A stretch of DNA of 64,000 bases from Pardosa pseudoannulata (taxonomy: Eukaryota; Arthropoda; Arachnida; Araneae; Lycosidae): NCBI GenBank assembly GCA_032207245.1, contig CM063504.1, positions 15,700,787-15,764,786 of the forward strand, given 5' to 3'. Positions 34,193 through 48,009 of this stretch are shown in pieces; position 1 is the stretch's first letter, and the number at the start of each line of letters is the position of its first letter. The notes beneath the pieces were generated by a model. It did not search any database. It saw only the letters and a list, made by a program, of their open reading frames with translations, and was not told the DNA's origin. Position numbers and translations under genes: made by a program.

Positions 34193-37100
34193 AGAAAAGC
34201 TCTGATCATCTAGTGAGTTCGATTGTTTTTTGGCATAGGTAATTGGATTCTCTGTGAATAATCACGCAAGAAATGTAGTTAATATTCCTTCAGCCAATTT
34301 GAAAGATAAATAACCTAATATGGTGTTAAGTTCATAAAGAAAATTAAAAGGAAATGTGTTATTCGGAAATTGAGTTATTTTATTTTTTAAAATCTTATAA
34401 TTTCTGGTCTAACATATTCTAAAATATATTACATTTTAAAACTTTCATTTGGGAACCTTAAATGCCCAAATTGAAGAGTGAGGGAGAAGCGGCTGTCATT
34501 AGTAAAACTGAATGATGTTACTTTGGCATTAACTTATACATTTGAATAATTAAAACTTTAAATTACTTGAAAATTAAAATTTACTTCTATTTTAAAAAAT
34601 TATGAATATGTACTATATACAGTCTATATACATGCTTAGTTAAGGATATTAGTGACAATTTTTTTCGTATTCACATCATATGTTATGCGTTTCATGTGTA
34701 GTTCTAAATTATTAAATAGTTTCAAACCCATCAATTTTTAATCCTTCGGAATAACTCTTTTCCAGAAGAAAAGTATACAGTATTTTGTGTACAGTGTGTC
34801 TGCTTAAAATATTCACTTTTTCTTTTTTAGTTTCTTGTAAAATGTAAGCAAAATATTGTAATTCCACTATATTTCCATTCTTAAATTTCGAAGGAAATAC
34901 AAATTTCAGGAATGGTTAAATTCATTTTTCCTAGTCTAAAGTAAATTAGTATTAGTTGAAGCCTTATTAAAAGGCTTGAATGGCTGGGAGAAGGTTCTTC
35001 CAATTAAACAGAATTAAAATACTTAAAATAGACAGCTCACTTAGCTGATAAATTTTTCACTTTTGTTTAAGCTTTACATTATTACAAATAGTGTTTCAAA
35101 AAATTGTTTGTAAAAAAGATAAAGTTCAAACAAAAACGAAAAGTTTTGTTTCTATAGTTCCTTTTTCAACAAATCTGAGATATCAAATTTTTAGTATTTT
35201 GCTACTATTATCGAGAATTAAATAAAATTTTAAGCTAAATATGAATTTCATATGTATGCGTGGTACCGTAGAAGTCAAAGAATTGTTGAAAATGGCTTTT
35301 AAATACTTTTATTAATTAAAATAAAAACTTAATATAGGGTTGAAATAACCCTCTAATAAACTTGAACCTAAAACTAGGCTAGTTACTTTTCTTAATTTTA
35401 CTGTAAATGATAAAATAATTTTCCTTTAACACTGAAAAGGCTCAATCTAAATTATACTTCTCATGTATTTATAAAATGAAACTTATATTTGATGAAACTA
35501 TAGGATAAAACAAGAAGTGCAATCAGTAACTTGTAAAGATATCAACATGTCCATTTTGGGGGGTGCGATAAACATTATTATTGTAATTAAATATTGGTGT
35601 GTGGTTATCGAATTGAATTCAGGAAATTACCTTTTATTACTATTTATTCTTTCCCAACATACAATTAGCTGTACATAGAAATAGATAAATTATTTACTTC
35701 ATCAATGTGTTGGCCCTCTTCTGACACTGAAACAAATGCAACTGCATTTGCTCTCACGTGAATGCCTCGTCACATCAGGCAGCAGAAAAGAGGTGTCTTT
35801 ATTTGGCATTCTAAGTGGGTAGGGAGAATTCGATGAATCTCATCTGTCTAACTCAGCTTCGCTCTGAGGGGTGTGTATCAGCATACGCAAAATCTCTACT
35901 CCGTCATCTTGGTTTATGACTCGGGTACTTTCTCGCAGACTCTAAGCATCACAGCGTGTGACGGTAGATCATCAACAATGTCTCAGCATCACCAGATTTC
36001 ATTCTCTCATCTCCTTATATTTTCTCATAAGCTTCCTCTCCTTCGGAACAAGCAGCTCTGCTCTTATATTGTGTCTTCCAGAAAGCCATTTTACTTAAAG
36101 TATTTGTCCTATGCCTGTCTTTGAACTAAAATTTTCAAATGATGTACTAAACTATTTTGTTACGGGGAAAAGACAATTTTTCGAGCTACCGCTATATAAA
36201 ATTCACTAAAGAGATTCTCCTAAATGCCCTTGTGGAAAAGGAAGAGATCTCTTCACTTTTTTAATGAAGAGGTGTTCTTTAATGTCTTTTATATTAAAAA
36301 CATAGGGAGAGAAAGTATAATTACTTTTGCAGAGTAGATGGTAACTCGGATTAAAGTTCAAAGAAATATATAATAAATTGAATTTATATTTCTTATTTAT
36401 TGTCAGTAAGTTATGATATAGTGTTTTATTGTGTTTAGATATATCTTAAATTTCTTTTACATTTGTGTTTTTTATTTTCTTTCAAATTAATATTTTGTAC
36501 TGTGTTTATGGGTCAGCTTTATATAGGATCTTTAACTTTTGTGTCATTGGTGTCTTAAATATTGTACAAATATTCCTGTCAAAATATATCTACTGTTGTG
36601 TTTCCTTTTGAATGCTTGTTAATACTCATTGTTTTATTATTTTATAACTTTTCATTCCTACATTCTAAAGATGAATCTCATTTCTGCTATGTGCTTTAGT
36701 TACATCCCTATAAAAAACTTAAATAAGGCTATTCAATACTGTTTTTAAGCTGATATACTTGTTTCTTTGATTTTGATAATATTAAGGGTCTTTATACTTA
36801 ATGGTAATTGTCTCCCCTCCCTCTCTCTATGGGTTTCAGACAACTGTAAACCATTTTTAAAGTGAGTTGGAGAGCGATGTTTTTTGTCTTGTTGTTCTAG
36901 CTAAAAGATGAACAAACTTACAGACTGATTCTTTCTTTAAATTATTCACAAAGTAATTGCTGATGTTTGAGTTGATAAATTTAATTCTCGAATTCTCGAA
37001 TTTTCCAAGAAAATCTCTCTAACCAAATTTCAATTAGCTAGTATCCCACAATCATTAAGTTTTTAATAGAATTTAATAGAAAACTATCTCGTCCCTTTAG

Positions 37101-37699
37101 GGAAATATTCTATGAAGTTTCAAAATATTACGGTATATATTCGATACTAACCGCAGCATTACAACGCAGCTTCTATGAGTTGCATCAGTATCTTTTTACA
37201 GTAGTAGACTGAAAAAATCAAGAATTTCTAAACTATCACCTTCCAATATTTTTATCATTATCATAATGTTAAAACCCTGCATGTATTTAGAGTTGTAACT
37301 ATGACAACCCTGTTTGCCAAACTTGCATCCTTACTTTAATTTTTTTTTCTGGTATTACTATTAATAGTGGTTCTGTGGTTCTTGTTGAAAATGGAAATCT
37401 GTTCTCAGTAGATCTTGCAAAGCTGAGCCCAATATTTTTTTTATCCCATTTGTGTAATACACAGTATATAAAGTAGACATATACAGTAGAAAAAATGTTT
37501 ATCATCTATATTTTGGTTGGAAAGGGGAAGACTAAGATTAACTGCTACTTACATCAAAAGTGAGGATTAATTCCTAATATTAGGAAATTAGCAACTTGAA
37601 AATTATTTGTAAATTTGGTAAAACATGTTGTGGCTTGTAAATGTAAAACAATATTAATAAAGCATTCAGAGAGAAGATAAGCAAAAATTGCTATGCAGT
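34193..37699. other. Non-coding stretch; mixed-composition patch at 35690-36120
   Basis: No exon was recognised. The patch at 35690-36120 is less AT-rich, with an 83-codon frame rich in Ser and His that shows no known domain. Elsewhere AT-rich. Confidence 0.4.
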
Positions 37700-37860
37700 C
37701 ACCATTCGAGGTGAGTTTTCAGTTGCCCGAAAATTCTAATCTTCGCATCCTGCTGATTCCTAGCCGTTAGGGAACTATTTGGGGCAGTAGCTGCTGTTTT
37801 AGTTACTTATGTTGTAAAACAAATTGGTAGTTGCATTCCAAATTAAACACTGTAGCGTAA
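37700..37860 (+). mobile_element. SINE-I, old copy
   Basis: The body is still readable: ATTCCTAGCCGTTAGGGAAC, GGGGCAGTAGCTGCTGTTTT, TTGTAAAACAAATTGGTAGTT and GCATTCCAAATTAAAC. The tRNA head is badly decayed. No target duplication. Confidence 0.65.
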
Positions 37861-38215
37861 AACAAGCTGAACTGCGTAAAAACTGTTTTCATAAAATATC
37901 CTATAAATTTGAAATTTAGTAAAAACAATTAACTTAAAACACAAAATGGCAATGGAATGTAAAACTTCAAAATATTTATATCGTTTTCTTATTATAGGAA
38001 AATTTCAATATAAAATAAATTGAACACCTTGACAGTTTTTTTAAAATGTCAAAAAATTAGCATTTTGCAAAACATTAACGCATTTTTGGATATTTATCGA
38101 TTTGTCCTAAAATTTTTGTGTGAACTTAGTACCACCAGAAGTACTTTTTGGAACTAAAGAACATTAAAAATAGAAAAAAAAGTTTATCTGCACCCCCTTA
38201 ATATATATATATATG

Positions 38216-38295
<80 letters not shown>

Positions 38296-39201
38296 CTAAT
38301 TGACTTTTACCACATTAAAAATTAGTCTTTTTCTTTACAATTTGTTAATTAACGAAGAATTTTGTAGTTTTATAGACACTTCATCTAGTTTGTTTCGCTC
38401 TGGATATATATAGTATTTTCTTAATAATTTTTCTGCCTTTTATATCTGTGAACTAAAGTTAGCCCAATGTATTATACATCACTAGTGAAAGCTTTAAACC
38501 TTACCTCCTATTCAAGAAAAATAAATTTAATCCGTCACACATCCATCTTGTATAGTCTCTGCAAGCTACGAAAGGGGGGAGGGCAGGATACTCAGATTAA
38601 ATTCCTTGCATCCGTTCGCTTAACATCTATAGTGATGTATTGGTACAATTTTGTGTTTGTGCAAGTCAATCTCCAATGATATATGTCCGATCTTTTTAGT
38701 TTTTCGTGTATCTGTGTCCTCATCTTTTGATAAATTTAGAAAATATATTCGTTCTGAAATATTTAATAGTAATTAAGGATTTAAGGAGTATTCTGTACCG
38801 AAAATTACACCTAATTCTCTAAAATGTTTTGCATTTTAGAAATATGTTATTTTTATTTCAATGAATTGTCTGCCTCCGAATAAATGTTACACATTTAAAA
38901 ATATTATTTCAAAATTTAGTATGTACTTTAAAATAATTTCAATTTTAGAGAGATGAATTAGTTTATAAATTGTAGATGTTTATGAAATTACAAGGAAATG
39001 TTCAAATTAGTATATGATGTAGTTTAAAACTACTTGGGTATTATACAACTAATCGACAGCATTTGATGATGTCGTTAAAAACACCTTAGAAATATATGGT
39101 CATTGTTTAGCCAAACCTTCATCTCTTCAGTTACTCGTTTATTTTCATTTCATTGTAGCAAAAATGTGTTAGATAATTACTCTTATTGCTAATAATTTAT
39201 T
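37861..39201. other. AT-rich sequence with a (TA)n run
   Basis: No gene was recognised. The (TA)n microsatellite is listed separately. Confidence 0.45.
38200..38293. repeat. (TA)n microsatellite
   Basis: About 45 TA units with three TATG interruptions near the start. Confidence 0.97.
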
Positions 39202-39560
39202 TTGGTAATCCGCTTTTGCAATCCAATATTTCTTTTCTGAAAATATCCAATTTTCTCTGATATTCCAATAATTGTCAGTTAATCGCTTGTCTGTGGTGCT
39301 TGAGTCGTAATATTTACAACTACCGTCGTACTCACTGTCAGTTAATTACTTGATTGGTATTCCTTTAGTACTCCAGCATTTCTATTCTAAACATATCCAG
39401 TTTTCTCTGTTATTATTCCATTGTCAGTTAATCACTTTTCTTTGGTGCTTCAATCGTAATAATGTTTACAACTTCCCATCATACTTACTGTCAGTTAATT
39501 TCTTAATTGGCATTCAATACCAGTGTCATCCTAACTTTCCATTTTCTAAATATCATGTGT
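39202..39560. repeat. Tandem duplication, about 152 bp x 2.3
   Basis: TTGG(T/C)A.T recurs at 39202, 39354 and 39507. TTTTCTCTG, TTGTCAGTTAATC, GGTGCTT and ACTGTCAGTTAATT recur within each unit. TGTCAGTTAAT also occurs twice inside each unit. Confidence 0.85.
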
Positions 39561-39604
39561 ATGGATCCTTACTTTATATGGAACATATTCTATTGTGAAA
39601 AGCT

Positions 39605-40850
39605 TTTTACTGAATGAAAAACCAATTTCTGACAATTTACATCCAAAGTTTTCTGATCACGTCTACTTCACTGGGTAGAAAAACTGATTACTAAAATCAT
39701 TTAAGTCGTTCATTGAACATGAGTTTTTGATAAAATTCAGCGTTTTAGGTCAGGAGTTATTTTATATATAGATAACTTTTGAGCTCAACAGGTACTATGT
39801 TCCCTAAAAATAGTTTTATTTACTTTAAAAGGTGAATCTATTCAATGAGCCTTCCATATACCGAACTGATTTTAGGGATTGAGCAACTTCGTTAAATAAA
39901 GGTAAGACTGTACTTAAATTACTCGCGCACGAATGGAAAAACCAATTTCTGATAATTTACATCCACAGTTTTCTGATCACTTCTACTTCAATGAGTAGAA
40001 AAATTGATTACTAAAACATTTAAGTCGTCCATTGAACTAGAGTTTATAATAAATTCAATGTTTTAGGTTAGAAGTTATTTTATATATAGATAGTTTTTGA
40101 GCTCAAAAGGCACCATGTGCCCTTAAATATTTTTATTTACTTTAAAAGGTGAATCTATTCAATGAAACTTCCATATACCGAACTGATTTTATCGATTGAG
40201 CAATTTCGTTAAATAAAGGTGGGACTGTACTTAAATTACTCGCGCACGCACTAAAGTATCCAAATTTCACTTTGGATGAAAAACGTATCGATTTATGAAG
40301 TAATTCTCAGTTTAAAAGTCTCTTTTACATGTGTTTTTGTGAAATATAGCATTTTAAAGTAGTATTTTACCTTAAAATAAGTTTTATTTCGTCTAAAAGA
40401 TGAATCTCTTTATAATGAATCATCTGTATATTGAACTGATTTTAAGGACTTCTTTTAATAAAAGACTGTACTTACATTGCTCGCATACTCACTAAAATTT
40501 CCAAATTTCACTTTGGATGAAAAACGTATCAATTGATCAAGTAATTCTGAGCTTAAAAATCTCTTTTATATGTGCATTTTGTGAAATATAATATTTTAAA
40601 GTAATATTTTACCTTAAAATAAGTTTTATTTCGTTTAAAAGATGAATCTCTTTATAATGAATCATCTGTATATTGAACTGATTTTAAGGACTCCTTTTAA
40701 TAAAAGACTGTACTTACATTACTTGCATACTCACTAAAATATCCGAATTTCACTTTGGATGAAAAACGTATCGATTTATCAAGGAATTATTTCTCAGCTT
40801 AAACACTTCTTTTACGTTTTTATTCGTGAAATATGATATTCAGAAATCTC
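39605..40850. repeat. Tandem array: about 320 bp x 2, then 241 bp x 3
   Basis: AAAAACCAATTTCTGA recurs at 39617 and 39937. TTTCACTTTGGATGAAAAAC then recurs at about 40264, 40505 and 40747. All units share AGATGAATCT or AGGTGAATCT, TGAACTGATTTTA and AAGACTGTACTTA, so the 241-bp units are shortened relatives of the 320-bp ones. Confidence 0.88.
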
Positions 40851-40859
40851 TACAAAAAA

Positions 40860-41180
40860 AGGAAAATCTCAAAAAACGTGCGATTTGAAAACCGGGAGAA
40901 GGGGTTTATTCCTTTAGTATCAAAATAAATAAAATCGTCCGGTATTAAATATCGCTTCTGACGTTAAAACAAGTTCGGCAGGCTCTATCTGAAGTTGGGC
41001 AAAGTTTATTATCGCATCGCAGCTACAAAATTCCAGAAGCCATTACGGTACTCGCCAAATGTGAGATTATATCGTGGAATCAAGTTCCGTTTATTCGATC
41101 CCCCTCTGCACTTATATGCGCCTTCTTCCCTCTCTCCCCTTTCATCTTTATTGAAAAGAGCAACAGAAACAAAACAAAAA
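40860..41180. other. CpG-richer non-coding island
   Basis: Contains AAAACGTGCGATTTGAAAAC, AATCGTCCGGTATTAAATATCG and TATCGCATCGCAGC. Short frame only. Possibly regulatory. Confidence 0.35.
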
Positions 41181-41455
41181 TTGTCGGGATTGCTTTTTCT
41201 TACTCTTTTTTGAAATCTGGTAAGTAGTCAGACAATTCCTTTTTCCTTTATACTTTTTTTACTGGCAACATCAGGCGGAGGTAATATAGCTGTCAAAACA
41301 GAAAACGCTTATGGAAGACGGGAGAGTGAGCTAGAAAAATATAGGAAGACTGTGACCCTACAATTTCAAACATCGGGATTATATTTTATACAAAAATAAA
41401 CATATTTGTATGATTTTAAAAACCTCTTCTATTGTGTAAACAAGCTTGGTTTGTT

Positions 41456-41580
<125 letters not shown>

Positions 41581-41898
41581 GAAATCCGAACTTAATATTC
41601 TGGAGCGATATACGATAACCAGCATAAGGTAAAGAAATGACTTTTAACACCTTCTTCTTTTCTAGTCTAGACTAGAATTTGTGTTCAGGAGAATGGTTTT
41701 ATAACGATGATCTTAATTGCTCATGAATTTTTATGATGAAATATCTTTGCAGAAATCAACGTACATAACTTAAAGCATCATGTAGGACAGTGCTGCATAT
41801 AAAAACTGTAATTGATTAGAAGCAAAGATGAATTTCTAAGGATAAGATACGAATCTTCTTCCCCGATTTTAATATTCTAGAATGATAAAGAATTACTA

Positions 41899-42649
41899 CA
41901 GTAGAACCTCTTTTTAACGACCCCACGATACAACGACCCTTCGTTAGAACGACCATCTTAAAAAGTCCCAATTATTTTACCATAGGAATGTTAATTTTGA
42001 ATCATTACAACGACCCCAAACGTATTACTTTAGAATGACCGCCAATTTTAGTCCTCAGAACTAATGAGCAAGTGGTCTATTTCAAAATTATTGTACTGCG
42101 GTGCAACTTCAAGAAACCTGTACTCTTCTCTTTGTGTTTGCTTAAATAGAGCCCCCTCATATTTCCTGATCTTCAATTATAATTTGATGAGTTTGTTGTG
42201 GTAGACGAAACTTTACAGTCATATGAAGTAAATTTAAATGAGGACGATTTTATTTCCTGTATTACCGAAAATGAAGAAACCTGCGATTACAACGACGGAG
42301 AAGAAATCGCCCAAGCTTGAATCGCCCAAAAGTGAATGAAAAAGAAACCTTCAATGCAATAAATGCCTTGAGTCAATATTTTTAAGGACAATTTAATTCT
42401 GAAGATTTCCTTCAAAATCTAACGGATATGGAATCAGTGATAATGAAAAATTCCCAAATGAACTTGAAACAGCCGTCAAAAGACTTTTTTTTCAAAATTT
42501 CAGTAAGGGAAATACAAATAAATAGAAGTGTATGTACTGCTGCATCATTTCTTTGCTCAATTTTTTTAATTATATTTTCAATTCATTACAACGACCAACG
42601 ACCATATGATGTTGGTCCCAGAGGGGGCCGTTATATCGAGGTTCTACTG
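41899..42649 (+). mobile_element. Pogo/Tigger-type element with decayed transposase tail
   Basis: Ends CAGTAGAACCTC at 41899 and, inverted, GAGGTTCTACTG at 42638-42649, flanked by TA on both sides (41897-41898, 42650-42651). The inverted repeats continue as TTTTTAACGACC and GATATAACGGCC. TIR type and TA target are those of the pogo/Tigger branch of Tc1-mariner. Most of the transposase is gone. Internal pieces still read like an acidic C-terminal tail followed by NSEDFLQNLTDMESVIMKNS and a DFFFK-type end, in a frame broken by stops. Confidence 0.85.
42190..42495 (+). pseudogene. Transposase C-terminal relic in the Tigger-type element
   Basis: Forward-strand reading gives DETLQSYEVNLNEDDF, then ITENEETCDYNDGEEI, then stops, then EDFLQNLTDMESVIMK and a DFFFK-like end. 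Tigger/pogo transposases commonly end in an acidic region followed by a leucine-rich stretch and a TDFF-like tail, as I recall. In-frame stops and the loss of the DDE core mean it is not functional. Confidence 0.6.
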
Positions 42650-42925
42650 TAGTATGCATAATAAAAAAAACTTTTAACAGACTTTTTTCTCGTCTAGACA
42701 AAAATTTGTATTCACCACAATGGTGAAATAACGGTAATCTGATTTACAGATGAATTTTAATGATAAATAAACCTGTTTTTCAGAAATCAAGGTATATTAT
42801 TTCAATACTCGGATAGCATTGTTCTGCATATAAAAATTACAATCGATTACATGAACAGATAAATGTCCTATAGGAAAGAGGCTTGTTCAACTTACAAAAA
42901 AATATTCCAAACGTCATATTCAAAG

Positions 42926-44630
42926 TTCGACTAATCCGAAGTTATCCATGGGTCAGTTATGTCTCTTGAATTTCTCACATTTTGTGTTTTGTTATCAAAC
43001 AATAGCATTTATTACTATCATTATTGGAGTAGTAGCCCATGATATGTCAAGGACTTCTAAAGCTGTAGTTTCCAGGCACGGCTGCTTGTAGCCAGACTCT
43101 TTTAATTCTTGGTCTAGAGGAGAAGAAGACAGTCCTTCTCTTACGTCCACTCGTTTCCTTTTTGCTATTGTTTGGTCTAGCCAAAAAAGATTTCTGTAGG
43201 TTGTTTCCTGTTGTTTATACGAATAATAGACCCTGCCCAATTAAGGCGGTTTATCTCTGTGAAACGAATAACATCTGGTTCTTAAACAATCTGTATAATT
43301 CAATGTTGTACCTTACACGATATACAACCATTTTCACGAATAAATTACTTATTTTGACGAATCTTACTTTTTACGTTTACTTTTAACTTTTTAAGTTTAA
43401 AGGGGGTATACTTCCCATAGGGGTATACTTCCCATGGAAACATTTACAATAATAGAGAGAATTCAATTTAATGGCATTTATTTACCAAGACGAGATGAGA
43501 AATACATTACAATTGTCAAACGCTCAGCATATTCAGCTTGCATGAAACAGGTCCTTATTTCTTAAATCTTTGTGCTACTGTGGTGATTACGCAATTTGCC
43601 GAAGATTGACTTCATACGCATCTTCGTAAATGTCTTATATTTTAGTCATTGTAAAGTGTTTTGTATATAATTTATTGTAATGTATTTTCACATGATGGAA
43701 TATGAATTAAATTATCTTTATTCACATTAGTAAAATTTTATAATTGTAGTTTTATTTGTGGCATCATATCATCCTTGTAAATGAATAAATTATCTGTATA
43801 CGGTGTCTGACTATATAAGAGTCAGTGTGCCAGTAGCACCGAGGTTCGGTTGCATCATGTAGTAAACATGAAGGTGCTGATGTTTGTTTATTGTTTATAT
43901 CATCTTAAATATATGCCTATGTCTAGAATTAGTTGTGTTATTTTAACTGCACCCTGTGAATCACTTCTGAGCGTGGTTATACGTATGTTGTGATCATTGC
44001 GGATACTTCATTTAGCATCGTCAAGCCATAGCAGGGGTCTCCATACTACATTTCCTACATCGTCTGTACTTGGCAACCAGCTTTGACATGTGATTTCCCA
44101 CATTGACTAAGCATACTCTACTTGGAACCGCACGCTTCTTTGATTGGGAGATAGCAATTTAACCTTTACTTTCGCTGAGGAATATCGGTCTATTTGCTGA
44201 TGAGCTTATGATGTACGGATTGATACGCGATATAACTTTCTGTTTCTATTGTACAATTGCTGCAATATAAATCTATTTACAATGGCAAGGTTTAAAGGAA
44301 AATATAAGATAAGATGTCAAAATTTTAGAGATCTTCTGGCAAGCATATTATAGTGAATTTTGTACTTCCCACAAGTGTACTTCTGTTAGTGAGAAGTAAT
44401 CTTCCCGAGAAGCACGAAAAAGCTGTGTTTCGATTATTGAGTCATCAACTGTGGCGATTCAAAAGCACAAGAGATTTCACTAAAGTAAAACACAACATGA
44501 AAAAAAATTAGCTCAATAATAAGTAGAATTAATAAATGAATAGTGTATATTAATTTAACAATCAGTTGAGTTCAAGAGCTACCATCTAGTGTCAAACAGG
44601 TAGTAATTTAATATTTTTATATAGAGCGAC
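42926..44630. other. Non-coding sequence without a recognised gene
   Basis: A short direct repeat, GGGGTATACTTCCCAT, is present twice at 43405-43435. The block 43980-44230 is less AT-rich but holds no recognisable frame. Confidence 0.4.
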
Positions 44631-44644
44631 AATTACATAGAGTG

Positions 44645-44822
44645 TCGAAAGCTGGCCGATTGTTTAGGGCGCTGATCGTCGGGACCGGAATTTGTGGGTT
44701 CGAATCCCACTTTGGCATGGATGTTCGTAGCCGTTCGGAATCGGCTTTAAGCAGTAGGTCCCGGTTTCATTAGCCCTCGTGTGCAAAACAGTACACCTTA
44801 GCGCTCCAAACTAAACCCAACT
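44645..44822 (+). mobile_element. SINE-I, near-intact copy with 13-bp target duplication
   Basis: The direct repeat ATTACATAGAGTG is perfect at 44632-44644 and 44823-44835. A box CTGGCCGATTG, perfect B box GGTTCGAATCC, body TTCGTAGCCGTTCGGAATCG and tail CCAAACTAAACCCAA. Length 178 bp, the same as the copy at 22952. Confidence 0.94.
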
Positions 44823-44969
44823 ATTACATAGAGTGCAGATTGTAATAAAATAGTGCTCTAATAACTGTTGAAATAGTCTCAAATTCAAACAATATTCTAC
44901 AAGTAAACGTTTTAGAAATAAATGAAGTAAATATTGTCGAAAAGCCAGAAAATTTGTATTATTTGAAGA

Positions 44970-45300
44970 AAAAGTTTAAATGCTATCAGATGAATAACGT
45001 TACTTAAAAGATTTTATTTATTTGTGGACTTAATTAAAGAGAGATATATAAAATATACGCCAAACACAATTTAGGATTAATGGAATACGATTAGCTTCGT
45101 AAAAGTGAATAAAATGTCACAACTGCATTCAACATGTAAGAGCTATTCCAAATTAAAATTCATAAAATGAAATAAGTCAAGTAATAAATAGCGATGATTA
45201 TTGTATTTTAAAACAGTATATTTTGAAATGCTATCAGATGAATTAAGTTATTTAAATGATTATAATTATTTTATCTTAAATTCAAGAGGAAAATATATCA
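44970..45300. repeat. Diverged tandem duplication, about 247 bp
   Basis: AATGCTATCAGATGAAT occurs at 44980 and 45227, followed by A(A)GTTA(C/T)TTAAA. AGAGAGATATATAAAATA and AGAGGAAAATATATCAATA correspond. Confidence 0.55.
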
Positions 45301-48005
45301 ATAGTGCCAAAATAGAACAACAGTATAGAACAAAAAAAGCGTTATGTCGCTAACATCCTTCTTCCGAATAAATCGACCAACTTAAATCCTTTCCAGTGTT
45401 TACATAAACCACCAATCATCATGTTAAATTTGGTCATCCAATCCCAAACATAGTGAACAGACACACACTCATACATGCAAAGAAATACTTTATATGGAGA
45501 AATTATTCTCTTAAATTAATAAGTCTTTAATACAAAAATATAAAATTTACACCCCTGTTTCTACATCGGAATCAAACAGAATCCTAAGAAAAATTTTAGC
45601 TTTCATTTACGGCAAAGATCTCTCGGGGTATAAGGGAGGGAGTATTTTTGACAAAGATTAAACAAAAGCGGAAAAAATATTCCGAATTCAATCATAGAGT
45701 TATGATAGGAATACGAGAAATATTCTAGCCTTATCTGGAAAAGAATGGAGAGGATGCAGACGGGAAAGATGCCTTTTTGACAGAGAACATTAGAAACTTG
45801 AAATATTCTTTCCATCTATCATTTCTATGCTTCATCAAATTTCTCTCTTCTCCAAAAATTTTCACTGCGGAATGTCAGTTTTGGATTCCGCGATATACAT
45901 CTTTGTTTCGGAAGTAACAAATAAAAGCAGCAAGATAAGCAGAATAAAAGTTACGAATTTTGTACACATGCTCCGTAATATTAAGAAATTATAAGCTGAA
46001 AAATGTTTCTCAAACGTCACGATTTTACGAAAGATTTGTTTTTTCCGTAAATAATAGAATGCAGCTTAGTTGAGAGAAATAAAATGCAAAATATAAGAGG
46101 GGGGATATTTTTGTGCACAAATTTACTCAATTCTGCAATTTCTGAGGGCTGATTTTGGATTATTCAAGTGCATCAAATGGAAGTATATCAGGATAAAAGA
46201 ACACTACGAATTTGGTGATGCATATGGTACGCTGGTTTTATTATACCTTCTGTTTTAAGAAATTAGATTTTTTGTATTATTTCCAAAGAATTTAGGAACA
46301 GTTTTACATGGGGTTTCCAAAAACTGAAAATCTTTTAATATTTTGCATAAATTATATGCATCTAGAGCTATTTCCTTACTGAATATTTACTTTATCATTG
46401 TAAAAGGATAAAAAGTATTTTTATAACGAAAAAATACAGCGTATTTTATGCTGAGAATGTATTTCATTTCATTGCTTTCTGTCTAGTTGTTATACATATT
46501 CGAGCTATTTACTTATACATATATTTATTAATTATTTTATAAAAGGGAAAAAGGTTTGATGAATTATATATTTACAACGCATACTCTTACATATTCTGAA
46601 TATTTTATTACAGATTGACTATCACGTGTTTGTTTAATTAAGGAGAAAAACCCGATTAGAGCTAAATTATGCATATACATTTATGGCATATTTCTTTTGT
46701 GGAGCATTATGTATATATTCATGAAGGCTTTTAATTTTCTTTTTAAATCTCATAATGGCTTTCATTTTTATAGTCCAAAACATTTTTAGAGCCCCAAATG
46801 ATGTCTTATTATAAAATCACCATTAATGATAAAATATGAAAGATTAATAATAATAATCTTGATATTTAAACTTGAGCCTTTAGGAATATATAATGTTATT
46901 AAATATCACCTTGGGGGATACTAAATTTGTTAGTGGTTAATTTAGTATGTATTAGCTTGTTTGTTAGAATTATTTTAGGCTTAAAACATATTATATATTA
47001 AAATACTGGGTAAATTCAATGCTTTGTTAGTAGTTTATTAATATTTTTATTTTATTTATATTCATATTTAGTGTCTATAAAACTTTAGTGGCTAATAGCC
47101 AATGAAATTTCTTAGCTAATTTCAGCAGTGAAAACCTTAATAATTTCTTAAAACCTTTATGTTTTCATTCATTTAGGTTTATGTGTCACATCAGGTAATA
47201 TTTCACATTTGTAATATTTAGATTGAAGATTTCCGTTTAATGTACCGTAAAAGTTATGAGTTTGACATATCTAGGTATGTATTGTCTCCACGGATTTCAC
47301 TTGATATCTTTTTTTGGCAATTGAAATTCTACAGTTGGAATTATCTGAACGAAATTTTCCGCCGTTTATTTCACTAACACACTTACATATTTCTAGGAAA
47401 TAAATTTAAATCATGAAACAAGTATAATTCAAGACAATATGCAACGTAATTCAAATATTTTCAGCCAGTCATCCTCTATATCCCTGCAGCTGTAAGACTT
47501 TTTTTTTTCCCCTAAACCCTTTTTCCCTATCTCCTTGATAGAAACTGGAGCATGATTTTGTAAGTATTCTTTGAAACGTTTCCACTCATAATGTCTTTTA
47601 TTGGTTATAGTTACCAATTTAAAGAGTACTTTCTTGTGTACAAAACACTTGCATTATTTATATCAATTTCTATGAAAAAATTTGTTTATCAATCTTAATT
47701 TAAAAGAGGATAGGTTTATTGGATTCAATAATTATTCATTGTAATCATTGTTGTTATCAGCTTAAATGACTTCTGCTAATATACCTCCCTTTTTTTAAAT
47801 AAACTTTGTTTCCTATTGTTCCATTTACAAAAATTTAGTTTAGTTTGTAGCTACTATTAACTGAACAACATAGAAATCCTCAAAAAGTCGCATCGTGTTT
47901 TTCACCTTGAGCTTTTCATATTTAATATTTTCTATAATTGTTTCTATTGTGTAAAAAGACAGCTTTTAAGCCTGTTTTAATGAATTAATAAATAAACCCT
48001 ACTAC
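45301..48005. other. AT-rich sequence without a recognised gene
   Basis: Short frames at 45603-45815 (-) and 47429-47617 (-) have no recognisable domain. A block at 45840-46110 is a little less AT-rich. Confidence 0.45.
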
Positions 48006-48009
48006 TTTA

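Larger units (their letters stand above)
41590..42925. repeat. Tandem duplication of about 280 bp, split by a DNA transposon
   Basis: ACTTTTAACA starts units at 41640 and about 42670. Both run through GTCTAGAC, AATTTGT(G/A)TTCA, AGAAATCAA(C/G)GTA and CTGCATATAAAAA. The end of a preceding unit is visible at 41590-41639 (TTAATATTCTGGAGCGATA). The transposon at 41899 sits near the end of the first unit. Confidence 0.8.

Noticed and set aside
35873..36124. 83-codon Ser/His-rich frame as a possible exon
   Set aside because: No similarity to CCP6 or any other family that I recognise, and no strong splice signals at both ends.
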